A stretch of DNA of 64,000 bases from contig MCGT01000021.1 of assembly GCA_002104935.1 (NCBI GenBank), forward strand, positions 186,001 through 250,000, written 5' to 3'. The notes beneath the pieces are model-generated. The model was not told the DNA's origin. It worked only from the letters and a program-made list of their open reading frames with translations, and searched no databases. Position 1 is the first letter of the stretch, and every line of letters begins with the position of its first letter. Below, piece by piece: positions 1 through 10,270 of the stretch. Origin of the DNA: Hesseltinella vesiculosa (Eukaryota; Mucoromycota; Mucoromycetes; Mucorales; Cunninghamellaceae). The position numbers and the translations under genes are program-made.

Positions 1-189
1 AAACTTCTTGAAGAAAAAGTACCCGGCTACACCGCGCCTTCCATTTAACTGTGCAACTTCACCGGCTTCTCTCCCTCTCCACCACGCTCTCGAACTAACC
101 TACCATTAAATTATAAACGTATTAAATACTGTATTACTGTGATTTAAAAATAGTCGAACTAGTACCCGACGTGAGCTGTGCATTGGTAA

Positions 190-545
190 GCAAAATTTCG
201 GGTGAATTTTTTTAAAGCGTGATTTTTGATCAGATCGACTTGGGTGTTTCCCTGGCCGAATCTTTCATTTTTTTAGCTGGGGGATCGAAGGTGCCAAAAC
301 AAAAGTGATCAAAAGTTGGTTTGGTGACTTACACCAATCGACTTGATTTTTTCAGAACCATCATCATTCATGCATTTGCGCTTCCTCACGGAATACCACA
401 TCGATCTGATCACTCAGAATGGATGCACAGAATTCTTTTTTTTTGGCTTCATTTTGAGAGAAAAAAAAAAATTGGGGGACCAATTCAATTTCCGCACCGG
501 GTCTCAAGCTTGACCATTACACTACACCGACGGCTGTAAGGCGCA
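190..545 (+). repeat. Dispersed long-TIR family, solo copy A
   Basis: Shares with the segments near 16.1, 24.2, 25.1 (inverted), 36.9, 37.3, 46.3 and 48.3 kb (inverted) an ordered set of blocks: TGATTTTTGATCAGATCG, then a CATTTTTTTAGCTGG block, AACTGATCAAAAGTTGG, CATCATCATTCATGC, CGATCTGATCACTC, a long T or A run, and a TCCGCAC block. Paired inverted copies elsewhere show that this is the terminal repeat of a larger element. Only one end is present here, so it is a solo or decayed remnant. Its sequence diverges from the others by many substitutions, which suggests an old copy. Confidence 0.8.
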
Positions 546-1156
546 TCCAAGCCCAACCTCCAACGGCTTACATTGAACTGTGCAGCCATGTAGTCCTTGG
601 TGAGCTTTGGACAGTATCCAAAAGGATAGCCTCCCCACCAATGTGGCTACAGGACTAGACCAAGCCAAAGCCTGGCTTACTCCCAGCCTCTTCCCTTTTT
701 TGAAAAGCGGCGTGTTTCTTCTTGGTCCGGAAAAAGTTCAAATATCCACCTTACTCTCTTCCGATGGCACCATTTTAAAGCTAGCCATCACAGCCATCTA
801 TAGAACCAAGGAGCATGAAAAAAGGAGCAATATTGATGGTGATATGAGGGAATCTGTATCAGGCAAGGGTGAAATGAGCGTGGGCGGTCATGGCTGCCAG
901 TCGCCCAAAGCCTGAGCGCCATTCACGTCGATCCTACAGTGTTGGGCAGTAAGCGTTCTTATTTTCTTTCTTCTTCTCTGCTGTCAATCAAGTAAATATA
1001 TTTTATTGCGAAAAAAAAAAAAAACGTGTCAATGAAAGGACGGCAAAGCAATCTTTCTCGCGAAACACGACAATTTTTTTTTGGCACATGCTGAGCAGCA
1101 CAGCCCTGAGTCCCTAAATTCGCAGCATGGACAATCCGAAAATGCAACATTGTTCT
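546..1156. other. Intergenic, no supported gene
   Basis: An open frame from about 607 to 915 on the plus strand has no recognisable domain, no splice context and ordinary composition, so it is not called. An A-run follows near 1011-1024. Nothing else is recognised between repeat copy A and the 3' end of the NPR3-like gene. Confidence 0.4.
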
Positions 1157-3600
1157 TTAATTCTCTGGCAAGCCAAGGGAATAATACATGGTTACTATAT
1201 GCTGTCTGTAATACTTGAGTACAAGAGCGAGTTGCTTTCGGGACACTGCTTCACGGTAGGTGATTTCATCAATGTGATGTTTGCCATCCATGTATGGCAC
1301 GAGGCGGACAAACAGATCGACGACTTCCTTGGGGGCCTTTTCATGGGCCCATTTCGCACCTTCTTCATCCGAGGGCCAAGGTACCATCAGCACCAAATAC
1401 ATGTGCAATTGCTCGACCCAGTTCTTGCGGACCAAAAAAGTAATAGCCTCGATATACAAATTGCGGGTGTCCTTGGACGGTGCGATGCGATGTAGCGGTT
1501 TTCCATACGACAGCTGGGACAAGAAGTGGCGCAGATTCAACCCTGGAATATGCACACTGAAATCGTGTTCGATGGTGGCCAAGCTAAAAAAAAAAAAAAA
1601 AGAGGTAAGATGAGATGAAAAATGTGGAGGTATTGCCAACTTACTCGTTTAATTTGGCCTGCTGAGACAAAACATAAATGTTGCGAGGATGGATAGGATG
1701 GATCAATTTCGCTTTTTGCCAATAGATTAGATGAGCAGCTAGGCGATAAATCTGTGCAAGAGAGCAATCCAAAATCAAATGCAGCTCTTGCAGGCTAAGA
1801 TAAAAAAAAAAGGAGATCAGCCAAAGTCTAGACGTCTTTTTGCTCCTGGTCGATTTCTTTTTTGTCTTACGTTTGGGTAGGAGTGAGGATTTGAATAAGC
1901 TGTACCAGGCTGGGGCTAGCATCCAGGGGCATGTTTTTGAGGATTTCTTCGGGGTCTTCCAAGAGTAGAAGGGTGTGGTAGGGGCAGAGCACAGGGTAGT
2001 GATGATACTCGTGGCCACCTGTGCCGTAGATGTCCATCAAGGAGGCCGACTGGGAGTCGTAGCTGACATTGGGCTTGGCATCAAGTTGGTTCCGTTCGGA
2101 ATGCGGCATACACGTGCCGATTGAGCCGCGCTTCTGCTGTTGTTTTTGAAGCTGCTGCTGGTGGTGGTGGTGGAGTTGTTGTTGCTGCCATTGGGGCAGG
2201 ATACGGCCCTGCTGGGTCATGGCGGCGCCAAAGGTCGACTGGTGAGATTGTTGGGTAAAAACGGGGATTTGCAAGGAAAGGTCGATAAAATCATTGATGA
2301 TAACATGGGAAGCGGTGTGATTGGTCAGGCAAGTGTAGATGTGTTTGATATCGCGGGCAAGGCTGGATTTGGCAAGGATGAGTTGCATGAGCTTGCTGTC
2401 GTCCATTTGGGCATTGTCTTCGCTGTCGCGGATGGCCAGGATCTTTTCAACTTCTTCTTGGACATATCCACAGCGCAACTGCTCATAGCGGAGAGCCGAG
2501 GTGTAGCGTTGAATAACATGGCGATACAGCATATGGACTTGGTGATTCAGCTCCAGGGGTGCCGGACTGAGCACGAACACCACGTTGAACTGGGTCATGG
2601 TTGTGGAGCGATCAAACTTTTCGTGGCGACCGGTTTTCTTGCTGCTCACACCGCTAGAGACTCGTCGGTGGTGATGCTTGCTACCATTGTTGTTGTGGTG
2701 AGAAGTAGAGGAGGATGTCTGCTGGGAGAGGTCAAGGGTGCTAGCGTTAAGTGATTTTTGTTCGTCTTTGGTTGAACCTTGGCTGGAAGTACTATTGCGA
2801 CGGAGATCGTCCTCGCTGATGCCGGAAGATCCAGTGCTGGTGCAGCTGCTACTGCTGCTGCTGAGGCTACCGATTTCGCTACCGATAGAGCCACTGCGAA
2901 TGGAGCTGTATTCATTCAGATCACTCAGCGCGATTCGTGACGCACGTAGCTCAGGTGACAGATGAGGACTAGCGCTTCCAGAGCTCGCACGGTCAACTTG
3001 GCTCTCACGAACAGAGATATCTTGGATGGTGGGGGTGGTGGTATCTTTTATCACAGGGGAAGGTATGGATGATTTCGAAGTGGACAAATCCGGTTGGGAC
3101 TGATGGTGGTGGTGGCTATGATGGTGGTGGTGGTGGTGGTGGTGCTGATGGTGGTGGTGCTGGTGGCGGTAATGGCTATAATGATGGGGGATGGTATCTT
3201 GGATGTTGGCAAGCGTAATGGGATGACCGACAAAGGTCAGGTCATCGAGGCCAAGCTGGAACTTGCGATCGCATAGATTTGTGGAGGGGGAGAGGGCATT
3301 AGCCAACAACGTTACATTGATGTCAAAGATAGAGTCGCGCTTGAAAGAAGACGCGGATGAAATGCGTGGTTGGTCCTTTTTGGATGATTTGTCCTTTTTG
3401 TTATTCATGGCATTGGGAGGAAGCTTTTCTTTTTTTGAGGTTGCTAATGATTTGTTGGAAGAGCTGGCGATGTTGAAGGTATCGTCTTCCACCGGAACCA
3501 ACCCAGAGGGCCTCTGGGGATCAGGAGGATAGCTAAACACATAATGATACCCTCTTGTTGAATTGATGACCAGCAATATCGCCAACAAAGAACTCATCAA
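1157..3600 (-). CDS. NPR3: Nitrogen permease regulator 3-like protein (GATOR1/SEACIT subunit)
   Basis: Predicted partner of NPR2 in the SEACIT/GATOR1 complex, which restrains TORC1 at the vacuole when amino acids are scarce. Three exons read in phase: 3600-1871, 1794-1645 and 1583-1157, giving about 768 residues. The N-terminus (SSLLAILLVINSTRG, then YHYVFSYPP) is the family hallmark, and the conserved C-terminal half includes LSQLSYGKPLHRIAPSKD. A long low-complexity insert lies between, with a histidine-rich run at about residues 136-168 (plus-strand 3095-3192), a Ser-rich stretch and a Gln/His tract near residue 475. Introns are 76 and 61 nt; the second carries a 16-A run. It is transcribed divergently from the claudin-like gene, with 170 bp between starts. 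Family assignment is strong; the internal insert is unusual but open throughout. Confidence 0.88.
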
Positions 3601-3770
3601 GGTATGGTGTAGACGTACGGATTAAAAAAAAAAAAACTGAGAAGAGTTTCAATGGCATCCATTTCGGGAAGCCGCTCAATTTCTAATTCGTTGACCTTTT
3701 TTTTTTTTTCTTTTTCCTCTTTTTCTTTATCACAACGTTTTTCTTTTTACCCCATATTCTTTTTTGATCA

Positions 3771-4599
3771 ATGGAGTCGACGACCGGCAATGAAAAAAGA
3801 AAGTTCCTGATTCGAGTACGGCCGACGCGATGGAATTATATTGGGGTGTTTTTAAGCCTCGTGGGGTTTTTACTGGTGATCATTTGTATGGTGGGCGGCT
3901 ACTCTACGGCCAGTCATGGAGTATACTTCGCCAAGATTCAAAGCAGTAATGTGACAGCTACCTTTGCTCTGTTTGGTTACTGTGTACAAGAACAAAACAA
4001 GCCCATTCATTGTGTTCATGATGAAAGCGTCAAGTTACTGCCATTCGGTAAAAAAAAAAAAAAAAACGAGGTGTGAAGCGAATTTTTTTTTCTTGTTCCC
4101 TCATCCTCCATTTTTTTTTCTATTTTGGGTGGACGTGGTTGTAGCTGTGACGGTGGCGAACACATTGAACGATACCTACCCATATTTATTTTTGAATGCC
4201 AATACCTTGGACGAAAATGTACACCCAGACTCGGTGGCAATGCCCAGTCATGATCCCAAGATTTTTGCAGCCATCATCCTAACCCTGCTGTGCAGCGGGT
4301 GTGCATTTTTGATCGGGATTGCGAAAATGATCTTTTACGCACATGTCGAGGACGAAAGCTATACCCGAGGGTTTTTTGCTTTAGGATCAGCGATTTTGGC
4401 TCTCTTACTTGTAGCTGAGACGACAGTCATGTACCAAGTCGGTGTCGATCTACTGAACTTGCTGTATCCTAATCTGGTGGCCTCGGCTGGCCCTGGCATT
4501 ATCATGATCGGCATTGCTTTTGCTGTCCTGTTTTTGGCAAGTCTGGCCTACCTTCAAGGTTGCTTATTTGCTCGTAATGATGGCTACGAAGTGCTCTAG
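3771..4599 (+). CDS. Claudin/SUR7-like four-helix membrane protein
   Basis: Two exons, 3771-4047 and 4145-4599, joined in phase (one base of a codon at the junction), giving about 243 residues. A short basic N-terminal tail precedes a first hydrophobic helix (about residues 25-45). An extracellular loop contains a GYC...C pair of cysteines, as in claudin, SUR7/PalI and Fig1-like proteins, and an NVT sequon. Three further helices follow (about residues 130-150, 165-185, 205-230). A plasma-membrane organiser or cell-surface role is inferred from fold only. The intron begins GT followed by a 17-A run. It shares a 170-bp divergent promoter with the NPR3-like gene. The exact subfamily (SUR7, PalI or Fig1) cannot be decided by eye. 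Confidence 0.7.
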
Positions 4600-4821
4600 C
4601 TTTTTGTCACTCTTTTTTTGTATTTTATTTTGGCATAGATTTTTTTTTTTGAAAAAAAAAAAAAACAAAGAAAAGCACTTACATGGCAGCACACAACTGA
4701 ACAACGCAATAAAAAAATAGAAAAAATAACCCTGGGAGACCTTTCCAGCTTTTTTTTTCTCTTTCGATTCCCAACAACGAAGCCCCAAAACGACGGCAAA
4801 AACAAGCCCCAGAGAAAACAT

Positions 4822-5189
4822 GTGAAGGGATGGAGCTGTCTTGCTTTGGATGTGATCTTAATTATTTTTTTTTAACGCTTGCATGATGGCAGTCCTCGGG
4901 CCGGGTAGTCTATGCCTGAATAAGAAACAGATGCACCTTGCTCCATGCAGGTCATGGGGTTCTGGAAAAAGTGAATCGTCTGTGATCAACTTCGCCACTC
5001 CTCGCCACAGCTGTCTTGCCTTTTTCGATTGTCCAAGCGGCAAGAAGCAGAAAGGATCCACGGAAACCATCCTTTGCTTGGCAACAAAACTCTTGGCACA
5101 GCCTTGCCCACGGACTGCTGATTTTCCAAGCTAGTATGGACAAAGCCAAATGAACCGAGACAATTGTCAACATGTATCTCATTTTTCAT
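4822..5189 (-). other. Possible small secreted-peptide locus (unresolved)
   Basis: On the minus strand a frame from 5182 begins with a signal-peptide-like segment (MRYMLTIVSVHLALSILA) followed by a CQEFCC cysteine cluster. A separate frame after a plausible acceptor near 4966 encodes a short Cys-containing tail ending in PSCKR before a stop. I could not find a donor that joins them in phase, so this may be a decayed or unusually spliced small secreted protein, or chance. Confidence 0.2.
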
Positions 5190-5386
5190 TAAAGTGAACC
5201 TTGTCGTGCCGCGGTTTAACCAGCCGAAATTTTAAACCTTTGCCTTGGGAAAATGAACTTTCCTTTTTTGTCAATTTCCGGGACGGCCTCCCATTGGCTC
5301 GAATGACAAATGAAGAAAAAGGCAATGGAGCAAAGTTTCCATTTTTTGAGTGGATGTGTGACTGGGTATTGTGCAACAAGGCACGG

Positions 5387-5422
<36 letters not shown>

Positions 5423-5900
5423 CTGGTCTTTTGTGTTTTTGGTTCCTGGGGCAGTTGCGAGAGAGCTTTGACAATGAGCGTAAGGCGAGTCTCCAAAGTA
5501 GCCTTGATAATGTCCTGGAAATTTTTCTGGATAGACTGACGGCTGGTGACCAACTCTGAGACAATCTAGTACAATCTCCGATCCATTGGGGTCATCAGCA
5601 TGCGGATGCGCGACAAGGTCTTGGCTAAAGCCATCGAGACAGCTTCCAAAGGACGCAATACACGATCATCAATGTGTATGTTTGCCGATCAGCAAACATT
5701 GGCTCGCACAGTGCCCACTTGGTATCGGATGAACGGATGGAGAATCTGAAGGTGTTAGGGCGGGGAGGTGGATGTATGGCCGAATGGCCAGAACCACCAC
5801 CTGTGTCTTGTTTCTGTTGAGTGCACAAGTTGGTCACATTTTCGCCCCTGTGTCACGTCCAATGTTGAAAAAGATGACTCCGCCCTTGCCCAGATGCCAC
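5179..5900 (-). pseudogene. Decayed coding-like region
   Basis: Read on the minus strand, short stretches look like protein: a helix-rich segment around 5430-5640 with MALAKTLSRIRMLMTPMDRR, then an in-frame stop, then SELVTSRQSIQKNFQDIIKA; and upstream a VVVLAIRPYIHLPALTP stretch near 5750-5830. The frame changes several times without usable splice sites. A (GA)n microsatellite (5391-5417) lies inside. No family was recognised. It is best read as the remnant of an older gene, but could be coincidence. Confidence 0.3.
5391..5417 (+). repeat. (GA)n microsatellite
   Basis: About thirteen uninterrupted GA units, visible directly. Confidence 0.95.
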
Positions 5901-5996
5901 CAAAGGTTTTCTTCATGGTGGAAGAAAGAAGCGAAAAAAAATTCGCGCACTCTTTTTTTTTTTTAACTTGAATTCATCGCTGCTTTCAGTGGGCCA

Positions 5997-6335
5997 TTAC
6001 ATAAGATCCCTCTTTCGACATTTATCCCTGCATTTGTAAGAATGAGAAACGAGCCCTTTGAAATGACTTTGATCCACGCTCTTACGGGCTTCTGTCATTC
6101 TTTTTGATAAAGTGTCTTCCTGCAAAAACCTATGACGTTTTACCTTGTTCTTTGCCACTGCCCAGAACTGTTCCATCGGATTTAGTTCAGGAGAGTAAGT
6201 GGGAAGATACACACATTTATATCCTCGATACTCAATGTACTTCTTTATGTTTTCATGCGTATGAATCGGTGCATTATCCATGACTGTGCACCCCTTATTT
6301 GTGAGTGAAGTTTCTATTTTTACAGCTTGACAAAA
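5997..6335 (-). pseudogene. Tc1/mariner-type transposase, C-terminal fragment
   Basis: The minus strand encodes the second half of a DDE_3-type transposase catalytic core: VMDNAPIHTHENIKKYIEYRG, with the middle Asp, followed by the family signature YLPTYSPELNPMEQFW carrying the last acidic residue, then a Lys/Arg-rich tail. The first catalytic Asp and the N-terminal helix-turn-helix DNA-binding domains are not found upstream; the preceding minus-strand sequence is T-rich and unrelated. It is therefore a truncated, non-autonomous remnant. No terminal inverted repeats or flanking TA duplication were found. Confidence 0.8.
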
Positions 6336-6662
6336 AAAAAAAAAAAGAAAAAGCAACAATGGCAAATTCATGAAAAAGCTAAATAAACAGAAACGCACGT
6401 CTTACTTTTTCTTTCTTTATTTGCCAAGTTCATCAAGGGAGAAAAAAGGTGCTACCCTCAAATGTAACAAAACCTTTTTTTTTTTTAGCATTTTTCTTGT
6501 GATTGACAAGTGAATTGCCATTTTGAATGATTCGCGCTTTTTCACTAAATGAGTTTCAAACCCCGAGTGCCTGACGACGCCCATGCTATTTTTTCGCTGG
6601 TCCCTTATTTTTCTTCCTTTTTTCCTCTTTTCCCTTTTACCTTTTACTTGCCAAGTTTTTTT

Positions 6663-7202
6663 ATGTCCACTGCTATTTATGCTACTCATGTATCGTCATC
6701 ACGATCACCTGCCATGATGCTTCCGACATGCAAGGTAGAAACTGACATGCCATGTGTAAAAAGGAGAAAAAAGCAACCAGCCCGGTCAGTATCTAACCAT
6801 TATGCACCACCCACACCTCCTCAAGAAGAATGCCACCCTTTGTCAGCCATAACCAATCTACCCTCCACCCCATTGATATCCTCCATTTCTACCCATGCCC
6901 ACCCTGCCCAGCCGTCTTCATCGATTGGCGATATTGAAAACGAAATGGCCTATACCAAAGACTCTTTGGCCACCCTGACGGTCATGTATGATAGTCTACG
7001 GCAAGCTTATGACCATGGTAAACCACAATTGCGCTATCATCCCACCCGTCTTGACGCTATGGAAAAAGAACTGCTCTCAGCCTACGATGATTTGGAACTT
7101 CAAGTCATTCATCTCGGCAAGCATATCGCTAAGCTAGAAGCCTCTTGGATGGCTTGGAAATCATCTCAACCTATTCCTACTCTATCTCAACCACCCTTTT
7201 GA
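6663..7202 (+). CDS. Hypothetical protein with disordered N-terminus and C-terminal coiled coil
   Basis: Single open frame of about 179 residues from the ATG at 6663; the frame is open to 6549, but that extension is a run of Phe/Pro typical of translated T-rich DNA. Residues 1-95 are Ser/Pro/Thr-rich with a basic KRRKK patch. Residues 105-165 are predicted helical, with heptad-like spacing (SLATLTVMYDSLRQAYD, then LDAMEKELLSAYDDLEL), suggesting a coiled coil. No family was recognised. It is convergent with the SAMHD1-like gene, 912 bp downstream. Confidence 0.55.
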   Translation: MSTAIYATHVSSSRSPAMMLPTCKVETDMPCVKRRKKQPARSVSNHYAPPTPPQEECHPLSAITNLPSTPLISSISTHAHPAQPSSSIGDIENEMAYTKDSLATLTVMYDSLRQAYDHGKPQLRYHPTRLDAMEKELLSAYDDLELQVIHLGKHIAKLEASWMAWKSSQPIPTLSQPPF

Positions 7203-8114
7203 TCACTTTACCCTAAGCATATTATTTTCCCACTTCATGTTGTCCTTTGTGTCACCCATCGCCTTTTTTTTTTTTTTGTTTATAGTTTATCGTTGTTATG
7301 TTACCTTTTCATTTTTTGATTTCCCTCTCACTATTATCTTCGCATTGAAAAAAGAAAATAAAAAAAACCCCCCTTTCCTATGCCCTCCATGAATTTTTTC
7401 AATCTTTCTCAAAGCTGTCAACCCAGGCATTTGGAATGCCTTCACGTTTTGTACGACCAAGTTTTATTTCACTCCCCGAGCAGGGTAGTAGCAGCCATTC
7501 TGCCTACCATTTTGGTGCACGTTCTTTCTTTTGTTGCTCACCGAGACATCTCCGCGTCATGCCTCGCATTAACTTTTACCAAACAATAACAAGCTTGTTG
7601 TGTGGGTAGGAGTTACATAATAAATAAATAGGCACAAGGCTGTTCAGAAGTGAATCATCCCAATGTGAAGGAGCTTGTAAGCGAACGGTCTCATGATTGC
7701 AATGACAACTTTCCTATTTTTAATTTTTCCTTGTGAAAGCGAAAGGTTGGATAAATGTATTTTTTTTTTGTCCCTGAGCAATTGCTTATTGTTAACGGAG
7801 CTTTTTACGGCTTCCCATCTTGGTATCGTTGCACGATCGTGATAAGCCCATTCTTGGTATGGACCAAGGTTTCATTATTTTTGCTGCACGTTCATTCTCC
7901 CCCTTTACCTAATTTCCTCTAATTTTAATTTAACTGCTGGTGGGGAACAATGGGAAAAAAAATTTTTTTTTCTAACCTTTCAAAATAAGCTTTTTTTTCT
8001 TCGTTTGTTTTCTTCATTTCAAAAAATCACAAGATCCCTTGAACCTAGTTTTTAACTTGCGCAAATAGGGTTGTGTATTTGAAGAACAAAACAAATGTGA
8101 TTATCAATTTATTT
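7203..8114. other. Intergenic (convergent 3' regions)
   Basis: AT-rich with T-runs at 7264-7278 and 7760-7769 and A/T runs around 7955-7972. Only short open frames without domains. It probably holds the 3' UTRs of the two convergent neighbours. Confidence 0.5.
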
Positions 8115-10156
8115 TCAATGCTGGTGGTGGTGATGTATGCTTTTGTCCAAAGGTGGCGTTTCGACAAACCCGCATACCTTCTGCAAAGCACGGCGAAAAG
8201 CGCGTTGGATCGCATCGACCTTGCACGGATCACGGGCAAAGACCCGGATCACGACTTCTTGGAATTGCGACGGAATCATATAAGAGACATGGTTTTTCGG
8301 GATGGTGAAGGATTCTGCATTTCAATAAAGGGGTGAGCCCAACATTTCCTTTTTCTCTTTGTCACAGCTCCTTACCATTGTCATTATGTTTGGAGAAAAA
8401 GCGGATGGAATCCACAGGGTTTCTATCTTGCATGGCATAATTGACCTTTCCTTTAGATACAATCACGTCGTCGATGTGGAGCTTGTCATTGGTGTTCTGA
8501 TGTGTCACAATCTCTTGCGCTGTTATAACACCCTATCAAATAAACTGTCAGATCAATGATCGACATATGACCCTTTGTTTACCGTGGTGATCTTGTCTAA
8601 CAGATGAGGAGGGACTAAAATTTCATCGACGAACTTGTAAAGTTGCCGTTTACGAAGTCGCTTCATGATGTGTCGAGCAGGCGCCAGCTCGTCCGTTTGC
8701 GACCGCTCGATCTCGCGCAATATGTCGTCCGTCAAATTGAGATAATCACAAGGCGAATCCACAGCCGAGGCAATGTTCATGTAAGGGTCTGTCTCAACAA
8801 AAAGCAAGTCAGACCTTGCTAAAAAAAAAGACGGGAAAGGGGTTTACCTGCCGCTAACAAGGCATCGGTGATCATCAGCTCAATCGCCTTGCCCACACGA
8901 TGCGTGTATATTCTCTTAAATAAGCTGTATCGGGTATGGAACATCTCGTACAAATTGTAGACTTCCTGCGTAACAAAATGGCCCATGATGAGCGTCTGAC
9001 GCCCAATCGCCCCTCCCTCTTTCTTTTTACCTTGTGGTGATAGCAGATTTCGTTGTTGACAACACGACAATAAAGAAGCAGGCGTTTTGCATCATACGAG
9101 CTGCGTAGACCCAGGTTTTGTGCATCACGTTCAATGTAGTCAAACTTATCCACATCCACAGAATTGGTCTTGTTAGCCACGATGTCAAATAAAAAGCCTC
9201 GGTCGTGATATTTGCTGATAAACCAAGCCGTCAACTCGTGCTGAACATCCAGCCTTTTTCTTACCTCTGAGCTCGGGGAGTTCCTGCTATCAAATCCTTG
9301 ATCAAGTTGGTGTTGTCCTTGTCAATGTCAATCTGGTTGTCATCAATTAGATATTCCAACATCATTTCCGAGGCTTGTTCGTGTGTCCAGGTAAAGCCAG
9401 GGCTGCCTCGATAAAAGAGAGATCAGTAGGTGTATGACAGCTCCTCTTATACGAACCGAGCATTAGGCATAAATTCATTGTCAAAGACATGGCTAAATGG
9501 ACCATGGCCAAGGTCGTGACACAATCTATGGTAAGCAAAACAGAAATGAGCATCAGTGGTGTGTTACACACAAGTCATGCTTCTCTTCTACCCTGCCAAT
9601 TTGACGCCGCGGATTTCATCTTCTCGGATGCCCAATTCTGGCTGTTCGTTTGCAAATCGCTCAATCAATGTGCCTGCCAAATGAGAGACACCTACACAAA
9701 TAAAAGATAAATAGATAAATACATGATCCTGTTACGTCTCTGCCTACTGCGGCAGCCTTTACCGATAGAGTGTTCAAAACGGTTATGGCTTCCGCCTGGA
9801 AACACAAAATAAGCTGCACCAAGCTGGAAAAAAACAAGCGATCAAGGCGTTATTTTTAAGAGGTACTTCCGTGGGGCCAGGTAACTTGCCTGCTTCAAGT
9901 CACGTAGACGTTGGAACTGTACTGTATCGATGAATTCCACAGTTGAATTGTCCAATTTAATATGGCCCTGTAAGAAAACAAAGCGATTGAGTTCGTTTCC
10001 TTCTTTATGTTAGCAGGGGATCGGCGAAGATTGATAAAAAAAAAGATAATTTACATGAATAGGATCATTGATGACTTTGTGGCCATCGTGGAAGCTACTT
10101 CCTTGGCGTTTCATGGAAGGGCTGTCATAGTTGAGGACAATTGAATCGAAGCCCAT
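8115..10156 (-). CDS. SAMHD1-like HD-domain deoxynucleotide triphosphohydrolase
   Basis: Predicted to hydrolyse dNTPs to deoxynucleosides and triphosphate. Eleven exons read in phase: 10156-10055, 9967-9890, 9823-9763, 9691-9592, 9525-9457, 9402-9265, 9214-9031, 8965-8848, 8788-8583, 8532-8376, 8314-8115; about 470 residues. Metal-binding HD motif: H78 in NRFEHSIG and H117-D118 in [13 protein letters not shown], with the later Asp in [14 protein letters not shown]. The C-terminal lobe matches too ([39 protein letters not shown]). Unlike animal SAMHD1 there is no N-terminal SAM domain: the protein starts 27 residues before the conserved VINDPIHGHI. Intron 2 (after 9890) uses a GC donor (CAG|GCAAGT); no GT donor preserves frame. 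It ends in an HHHHQH tail. Confidence 0.92.
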
Positions 10157-10270
10157 TGTCTAAAGTGAGAGTGAAAAAAAAAAAAAAAGAACAGAAAAAA
10201 AGTCTGGCAACTTTCCAAGACTTTTTTTTTATTGTTTTGGTTCAAATGAGAGATCTGTAGATCTTACAGA

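Noticed and set aside
607..915. 102-codon plus-strand open frame
   Set aside because: No domain, no splice or promoter context; composition not distinct from chance.
2140..2754. 204-codon plus-strand frame antisense to NPR3-like exon 1
   Set aside because: Leu/Val-rich mirror of a Gln/His/Ser-rich coding strand; no independent support.
5391..5417. GA repeat as a regulatory GAGA element
   Set aside because: It lies in decayed sequence away from any promoter; treated as a simple microsatellite.
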